NCBI GenBank assembly: GCA_016169945.1
Contig: JADLSH010000355.1
Span: 3,591,501-3,655,500 of the forward strand
Direction of reading: 5' to 3'
DNA: 64,000 bases
Source of the DNA: Trachythela sp. YZ-2020
Lineage: Eukaryota > Cnidaria > Anthozoa > Malacalcyonacea > Clavulariidae
Positions 45,848 through 64,000 of the stretch are shown here, piece after piece. The notes beneath the pieces are model-generated. The model saw only the letters and a list, made by a program, of their open reading frames with translations, did no database searches and was not told where the DNA came from. The position numbers and the translations under genes are program-made. Position 1 is the stretch's first letter. Every line of letters starts with the position of its first letter.

Positions 45848-46279
45848 CTTGTAACGCAGTCTAGATGCGAGTGACTTCGTATTTATACACCATACTCTTG
45901 CCCTCATCAAGCAGCTCACTCCCCGTTGGGCCTTTTCAGTGACCGATTACATCAAGTATATCGCGTACCTATATTATGTACTTAGCCTATACATGCATTA
46001 TCTATTTCTACAACAATTGTGATATTACTTTCCTAATCTGTAGTATCCTAACCCACCCTGTCGACTTTCCAACTTTCAACTGATACACGAGATAATACTT
46101 GTTGAAACACAACTATGCACTTATAGATATACTATATAGATGCAACATGATTTTAGCAGAACGACTCGAAAACTGTTCGACTTTTTATTGAAAATACTTC
46201 TCGTTTCTCAAATTTGACGTTTACTCGTTCACGGCAACGAGGTTTAAATTCAAGCATGCATGTATTCGCTCGCTATACA

Positions 46280-46490
46280 AAGCCAGGTCGAAATGCATTC
46301 ACGTTTCGACACTACGGTCAAGTGTCTTCAGTCATCAGAGGTCGGTCCAGTGTCTTCATCATGGCCAGAGGTCGGTCTAGTGTCTTCATCATGGCCAAGG
46401 GTCGTCCCTGACGAAGACACTAGACCGTTGTGTCGAAACGTTGGGTCGTTAATGCAATTTGATCGGGATTTGCATTCATTTACCCTTTTA
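46280..46490. repeat. GAAACGTTGG-type repeat with inverted pieces
   Basis: Plus-strand CTGACGAAGACACTAGACC and TGTCGAAACGTTGGGTCG, preceded by inverted copies of GAAGACACTAGACC in a doubled unit (46340-46400). Hammerhead-like but with one extra base before stem II. Confidence 0.6.
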
Positions 46491-47185
46491 AACAGAGTAT
46501 CGAGCGAAAACATCATTTGTTCCCTAAATTATCCCCCAAAACTCAAAATATATCCGGCACTATAAGGTATCTGCTACATGAACAGTTGCTTAAATTGGTG
46601 CACTAAAAACGGACGACTTATAAAGTATTTACAATTTCCTAACTCGATGGAGAGAATATTTTCGTTCACAACTATATGTCTATGAAGTATTAAGGCTTTA
46701 CATGCAATTGAGAGAAATATTACGACAAAACTTTCTTTACTGTTCCTATTTATGGATATATATAAAGGATAACCTCATACGTCAAATTGTAACGTTACTT
46801 TATAATATACATGTAGTCCATTTTATTTTATTGCATGCATGTATGTCTTTCAAGTCATTTTCTTACTTCCTGGCGTTTGTCCCATTTGACGCATGAATGC
46901 GAAGCTTCAACGCCCTAATCGCAGCAATTAGACGACTCATTAATCCCTCAATTATAAAACCTTGCATGATGGCATGCATATATATGTTGCTATTGTGGGG
47001 AAAATGTTTTAAGTGCATATGCCTTCAACCAGTCCGACCGGACATCCATTCCTGAAATATACACGAGTTGTCCGCTGCAGGCTATTTTTGCCTAAGTCGC
47101 ATGTGGGTAAAGAGTGCTTCCATGAAATTTCCAATTTTTCCTCACGTAGTAACATGCTTCAATATTCAATATCTATTGGCTTTAA

Positions 47186-47354
47186 GCCTGGTTCTCATTA
47201 ATCGGCGACAGTCGGCGATGCTCTTACAGTGCCATTGTTTTTGATCATTGATGAATAAAATACTTTGTCTACATGAAATATTTTTCACCTTCAATGATCA
47301 ATAGCAATGCATCGCCGACCATCGCCGACCATCGCCGATGAATGAGAACCAGGC
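47186..47354. mobile_element. Small inverted-repeat element with TTTAA duplication
   Basis: GCCTGGTTCTCATT and its complement at the ends, TTTAA on both outer sides, CATCGCCGAC repeats inside. Confidence 0.75.
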
Positions 47355-47867
47355 TTTAAGTTTAAACAGACCTGATAGAGCTATTCATTAATAAGTTTAG
47401 ACAGATCTGATATAGCTATATTTATTAATCGGAATTAATTCTAATGGTTTTCTATATGCTTATAAATACACCGATTGTAGAATCATTGCACTGATAGAAT
47501 GGCATTATGTCGCTTTTAGATAATTATATGGTATATAATCTCCTTATGGCCTTTATAATACTTATAATATATAATTAATTTACATACATACACTAATATA
47601 TGAAAAGAATTGCCAATTGAAAAAGTCATTGGATAAGTGATTTAAAATCGGGTTGGGTTGGAATTTATTCATTGATTAGCACAAGACAATTTCTATGAGA
47701 TTTCAACAATGTTTAAAAGCCACTTTGCGGAAACGATTAAAAATATTGCTTGTATAATTATTTTGTCATGTTAAACGTTTTTGTGAGTCTCATTATGATG
47801 GTCAATGCACGCAATACAATCATATGCAAATTTATATGTATTTATAAGTTTCTTTTTAATACTTATA

Positions 47868-48050
47868 CAGGGTGTATCAAAAAAACTGAGACGTTTAGAA
47901 ATTCACCTTATTGTTATAATTTGAATGCCTGAGTACTATACTGAACCCATGGGCGCGTAAACACGATTGAATCGAATTTTATGCACGGAGAAGTTTAATT
48001 AAAAGTCAATAGGATAATTTCTAAAGGTCTCAGTTTTTTTGATACACCTG
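47868..48050. mobile_element. Mariner-type MITE, TA target duplication
   Basis: CAGGGTGTATCAAAAAAACT at the left with a near-perfect inverted copy at the right, TA on each side. 183 bp, non-coding. The CAGGGTGT...CAAAAA end is typical of Tc1/mariner elements. A single related end (CAGGGTGTCCCAAAAAAAT) lies at 56319. Confidence 0.8.
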
Positions 48051-48152
48051 TACATTGTCATTGAGTATAGGTGTTTCTGAAACACGCGTTAAGGCAGGTG
48101 CTTTTATCTATGCCACCCAGTTCGATTCCTGCAGTATGCATAATCGTAATTT

Positions 48153-51100
48153 CAATTAACTGAGAAGATTGATTCTACCAAATTAACTGAGAAGATTGAT
48201 TCGACCAAATTAACTGAGAAGATTGATTCTACCAAATTAACTGAGAAGATCGATTCTAACAAATTAGCTGAGAAGATTGATTCTACCAAATTAACTGAGA
48301 AGATTGATTCTACCAAATTAACTGAGAAGATTGATTCTACCAAATTAACTGAGAAGATCGATTCTACCAAATTAACTGAGAAGATTTATTCTACCAAATT
48401 AACTGAGAAGATCGATTCTACCAAATTAACTGAGAAGATTGATTCTACCAAATTAACTGAGAAGATTGATTCTACCAAATTAACTGGGAAGATTGATTCT
48501 ACCAAATTAACTGAGAAGATCGATTCTACCAAATTAACTGAGAAGATTGATTCTACCAAATTAACTGAGAAGATTGATTCTACAAAATTAACTGAGAAGA
48601 TTGATTTTACCAAATTAACTGAGAAGATTGATTCTACCAAATTAACTGAGAAGATTGATTCTACCAAATTAACTGAGAAGATTGATTCTACCAAATTAAC
48701 TGAGAAGATTGATTCTACCAAATTAACTGAGAAGATTGATTCTACCAAATTAACTGAGAAGATTAATTCTACCAAATTAACTGAGAAGATTAATTCTACC
48801 AAATTAACTGAGAAGATTGATTCTACCAAATTAACTGAGAAGATCGATTCTACCAAATTAACTGAGAAGATCGATTCTACCAAATTAACTGAGAAGATTG
48901 ATTCTACCAAATTAACTGAGAAGATCGATTCTACCAAATTAACTGAGCAGATTGATTCTACCAAATTAACTGAGAAGATTGATTCTACCAAATTAACTGG
49001 GAAGATTGATTCTACCAAATTAACTGAGAAGATCGATTCTACCAAATTAACTGAGAAGATTGATTCTACCAAATTAACTGAGAAGATTGATTCTACCAAA
49101 TTAACTGAGAAGATTGATTTTACCAAATTAACTGAGAAGATTGATTCTACCAAATTAACTGAGAAGATTGATTCTACCAAATTAACTGAGAAGATTGATT
49201 CTACCAAATTAACTGAGAAGATTGATTCTACCAAATTAACTGAGAAGATTGATTCTACCAAATTAACTGAGAAGATTAATTCTACCAAATTAACTGAGAA
49301 GATTAATTCTACCAAATTAACTGAGAAGATTGATTCTACCAAATTAACTGAGAAGATCGATTCTACCAAATTAACTGAGAAGATCGATTCTACCAAATTA
49401 ACTGAGAAGATCGATTCTACCAAATTAACTGAGAAGATTGATTCTACCAAATTAACTGAGAAGATTGATTCTACCAAATTAACTGAGAAGATTGATTCTA
49501 CCAAATTAACTGAGAAGATTGATTCTACCAAATTAACTGAGAAGATTGATTCTACCAAATTAACTGAGAAGATTGATTCTACCAAATTAACTGAGAAGAT
49601 TGATTCTACCAAATTAACTGAGAAGATTGATTCTACCAAATCAACTGAGAAGATTGATTCTACCAAATTAACTGAGAAGATTGATTCTACCAAATTAACT
49701 GAGAAGATTGATTCTACCAAATTAACTGAGAAGATTGATTCTACCAAATTAACTGAGAAGATTGATTCTACCAAATTAACTGAGAAGATTGATTCTACCA
49801 AATCAGCTGAGAAGATTGATTCTACCAAATTAACTGAGAAGATCGATTCTACCAAATTAACTGAGAAGATCGATTCTACCAAATTAACTGAGAAGATTGA
49901 TTCTACCAAATTAACTGAGAAGGTCGATTCTACCAAATTAACTGAGAAGATTGATTCTACCTAATTAACTGAGAAGATTGATTCTACCAAATTAACTGAG
50001 AAGATTGATTCTACCAAATCAACTGAGAAGATTGATTCTACCAAATTAACTGAGAAGATTTATTCTACCAAATTAACTGAGAAGATTGATTCTACCAAAT
50101 TAACTGAGAAGATTGATTCTACCAAATTAACTGAGAAGATTGATTCTACCAAATTAACTGAGAAGATTGTTTCTACCAAATCAACTGAGAAGATTGATTC
50201 TACCAAATTAACTGAGAAGATCGATTCTACCAAATTAACTGAGAAGATCGATTCTACCAAATTAACTGAGAAGATTGATTCTACCAAATTAACTGAGAAG
50301 GTCGATTCTACCAAATTAACTGAGAAGATTGATTCTACCTAATTAACTGAGAAGGTTGATTCTACCAAATTAACTGAGAAGATTGATTCTACCAAATTAA
50401 CTGAGAAGATTGATTCTACCAAATTAACTGAGAAGATCGATTCTACCAAATTAACTGAGAAGATTGATTCTACCAAATTAACTGAGAAGGTCGATTCTAC
50501 CAAATTAACTGAGAAGATTGATTCTACCTAATTAACTGAGAAGATTGATTCTACCAAATTAACTGAGAAGATTGATTCTACCAAATTAACTGAGAAGATT
50601 GATTCTACCAAATTAACTGAGAAGATTGATTCTACCAAATTAACTGAGAAGATTGATTCTACCAAATTAACTGAGAAGATTGATTCTACCAAATCAACTG
50701 AGAAGATTGATTCTACCAAATTAACTGAGAAGATTTATTCTACCAAATTAACTGAGAAGATTGATTCTACCAAATTAACTGAGAAGATTGATTCTACCAA
50801 ATTAACTGAGAAGATTGATTCTACCAAATTAACTGAGAAGATTGATTCTACCAAATTAACTGAGAAGATTGATTCTACCAAATTAACTGAGAAGATTGAT
50901 TCTACCAAATTAACTGAGAAGATTGATTCTACCAAATTAACTGAGAAGATTGATTCTACCAAATCAACTGAGAAGATTGATTCTACCAAATTAACTGAGA
51001 AGATCGATTCTACCAAATTAACTGAGAAGATCGATTCTACCAAATTAACTGAGAAGATTGATTCTACCAAATTAACTGAGAAGGTCGATTCTACCAAATT

Positions 51101-51853
51101 AACTGAGAAGATTGATTCTACCTAATTAACTGAGAAGGTTGATTCTACCAAATTAACTGAGAAGATTGATTCTACCAAATTAACTGAGAAGATTGATTCT
51201 ACCAAATTAACTGAGAAGATCGATTCTACCAAATTAACTCGGAAGATCGATTCTACCTAATTAACTGAGAAGATTGATTGTACCAAATTAACTGAGAAGA
51301 TCGATTCTACCAAATTAACTGAGAAGATCGATTCTACCAAATTAACTGAGAAGATTGATTCTACCAAATTAACTGAGAAGATTGATTCTACCAAATTAAC
51401 TGAGAAGATTGATTCTACCAAATTAACTGGGAAGATTGATTCTACCAAATTAACTGGGAAGATCGATTCTACCAAATTAACTGAGAAGATTGATTCTACC
51501 AAATTAACTGGGAAGATCGATTCTACCAAATTAACTGAGAAGATTGATTCTACCAAATTAACTGGGAAGATCGATTCTACCAAATTAACTGGGAAGATCG
51601 ATTCTACCAAATTAACTGAGAAGATTGATTCTACCAAATTAACTGAGAAGATTGATTCTACCAAATTAACTGAGAAGATCGATTCTACCAAATTAACTGG
51701 GAAGATCGATTCTACCAAATTAACTGAGAAGATTGATTCTACCAAATTAACTGAGAAGATCGATTCTACCAAATTAACTGGGAAGATCGATTCTACCAAA
51801 TTAACTGGGAAGATTGATTCTACCAAATTAACTGAGAAGATTGATTCTACCAA
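48153..51853. repeat. 27-bp minisatellite, about 137 copies, with higher-order repeats
   Basis: Unit GATTCTACCAAATTAACTGA plus GAAGATT, with point variants (GATCGATT, ACTGGGAAG, AATCAACTG, GATTTTACC, CCTAATTAA, AAGGTCG). Because 27 is a multiple of three, long frames stay open on both strands (minus VESIFSVNL, plus KLTEKIDST). The left edge abuts a SINE A head (about 48095-48150). Confidence 0.95.
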
Positions 51854-52595
51854 ACACCCTAATCTATACCCTAAAAGCATGGAAAAAGGCTGGAACAAAG
51901 GCAAAAAGGAAGGAGACAGAGCATCGAAAAAGCAGTTGCTGTAAGGGAGCTGAAATATGAAAAATATATAATGAGAATAAAACTATATATGATAGCAAGA
52001 AAATAAAATGTTCGTTTTCGAACAAATTTTTGTATTTAAGATATCTGAGCTACGACAAAATGATAAAGTACCCCTGATCTTCCACATGACGTCAGAGACT
52101 CCCATCTAATAAGATCGCAGGCTGCATGATATAATTTTCCTTTGACTTCACTTAAATCTATATTAAACCATATTTTCCCAGAAACTTTCCATTTTACTTA
52201 CGTTCTGTTGCGTTCACGGTTCTCTTGTCTATGATTGGATACAGCCACACACTTGCAGATCACATCAGATCGAACTTAAAATTAGTAAAAAAATGAGTAA
52301 TTAGGAAAGAATGAGAGTTAGAAAAAATGAGGAAATACAATGAATGGCAAAAATTGTAACGGTTGGCTATTTTCAATCAAAATATCGAATTAAGGCTTGA
52401 AGGACGTTTTAAGTTGCTCTGAAGTTGACCCACTTCAAAATAAGCTAAATGTTGCGTATTTCATTACAAATAACATGTTAAACAGGTAATTCTACTACGG
52501 TAAGATCTCGCAAAAAAATATTGCTTGGAAAATTCTTAAAATTCGAAAAATCTTTTCTTTTTTTGTTGACATGCATTTTGCTTCCTTTTTCAGCG

Positions 52596-63805
<11,210 letters not shown>

Positions 63806-64000
63806 GTATTCATAATATGTTATAAGAAACATTTGAGAAGTTCAGACATGTTTCTCTAGTTAAGTAAATGAACGTAATTGGTCCCAGAGAAATAACATTC
63901 ACGACCCAACTCTAGACTCTTGGCTGGTAATAATGGGGAATACTCGCTGTCCAGCATACCATAAGTAAATCAACAATTTTAATACACCCATAATAAATCT
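63806..64000 (+). other. Start of C2 intron 14
   Basis: Intron sequence to the window edge; nothing recognised. Confidence 0.5.

Larger units (their letters stand above)
41621..52595. other. Region between C1 and C2
   Basis: No GCC2/GCC3 exon follows C1 here. Contents in order: arm of a foldback (about 42000), SINE A pieces, a LINE relic, a SINE B copy, a CTTGTTGACAAG element, the duplicated leader block, an (AT)n run, a hammerhead ribozyme, GAAACGTTGG repeats, two inverted-repeat elements and the 27-bp minisatellite. If the leader block is the start of C2, most of this is its 5' intron. Confidence 0.6.

Noticed and set aside
48386..49936. 516-codon minus-strand reading frame of repeated VESIFSVNL
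   Set aside because: Product of a 27-bp minisatellite whose unit is a multiple of three; no codon-position bias and equally open on the other strand.
48153..51853. CRISPR-array-like appearance of regular 27-bp repeats
   Set aside because: Units are directly adjacent with no spacers, and the genome is eukaryotic.

Overview
This is a piece of an animal nuclear genome, AT-rich and full of introns. I judge it most likely cnidarian. The genes have GT-AG introns of a few hundred to several thousand bases. They encode receptor tyrosine kinases and ephrin-receptor-like cysteine modules. The non-coding DNA is packed with small inverted-repeat elements, tRNA-derived SINEs, microsatellites and hammerhead-ribozyme repeats. 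The species cannot be fixed from sequence alone.

Four related gene units form a cluster. RTK-A (minus strand, 4091-16709, 11 exons, 438 codons) has a signal peptide, almost no ectodomain, one membrane helix and a full kinase domain. RTK-B (plus strand, 25436-36887, 14 exons, 733 codons) lies head-to-head with it and has a cysteine-rich N-terminal domain, a charged stalk, a membrane helix, a kinase domain and an acidic tail. C1 (plus, 40836-41620) is a signal peptide plus a related cysteine-rich domain that ends at a stop. C2 (plus, 52596 to beyond the right edge) repeats that beginning and then carries at least 12 GCC2/GCC3 (ephrin-receptor-like) modules, one per exon; its membrane and intracellular parts lie outside the window. 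RTK-A and RTK-B share exon sizes in the kinase C-lobe (41 and 103 nt), and all four units share a phase-1 junction after the signal-peptide exon. The cluster therefore looks like one family spread by local duplication, with ectodomain cassettes gained and lost through phase-1 exons. Ligands and pathways cannot be read from the sequence; RTK-A and RTK-B should be membrane kinases signalling to the cytoplasm.

Layout: 1-4064 has no confident gene; 4065-16709 RTK-A; 16710-25435 intergenic, rich in nested mobile elements; 25436-36887 RTK-B, with a 0.7 kb TTG-rich array in one intron; 36888-40835 intergenic, with a TA-flanked inverted-repeat element and a putative promoter/leader block; 40836-41620 C1; 41621-52595 a LINE relic, a second copy of the promoter/leader block, a hammerhead ribozyme, two small inverted-repeat elements and a 3.7 kb minisatellite of 27-bp units; 52596-63805 C2.

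The most unusual feature is a tandem pair of canonical hammerhead ribozymes 284 bp apart (minus strand, 55261-55763), bounded by a 13-bp direct repeat inside a C2 intron. This is the layout of an animal retrozyme. A third copy of the ribozyme lies near 45.8 kb. Exon calls come from reading frames, splice-site dinucleotides and codon phase; no transcript or database was consulted.
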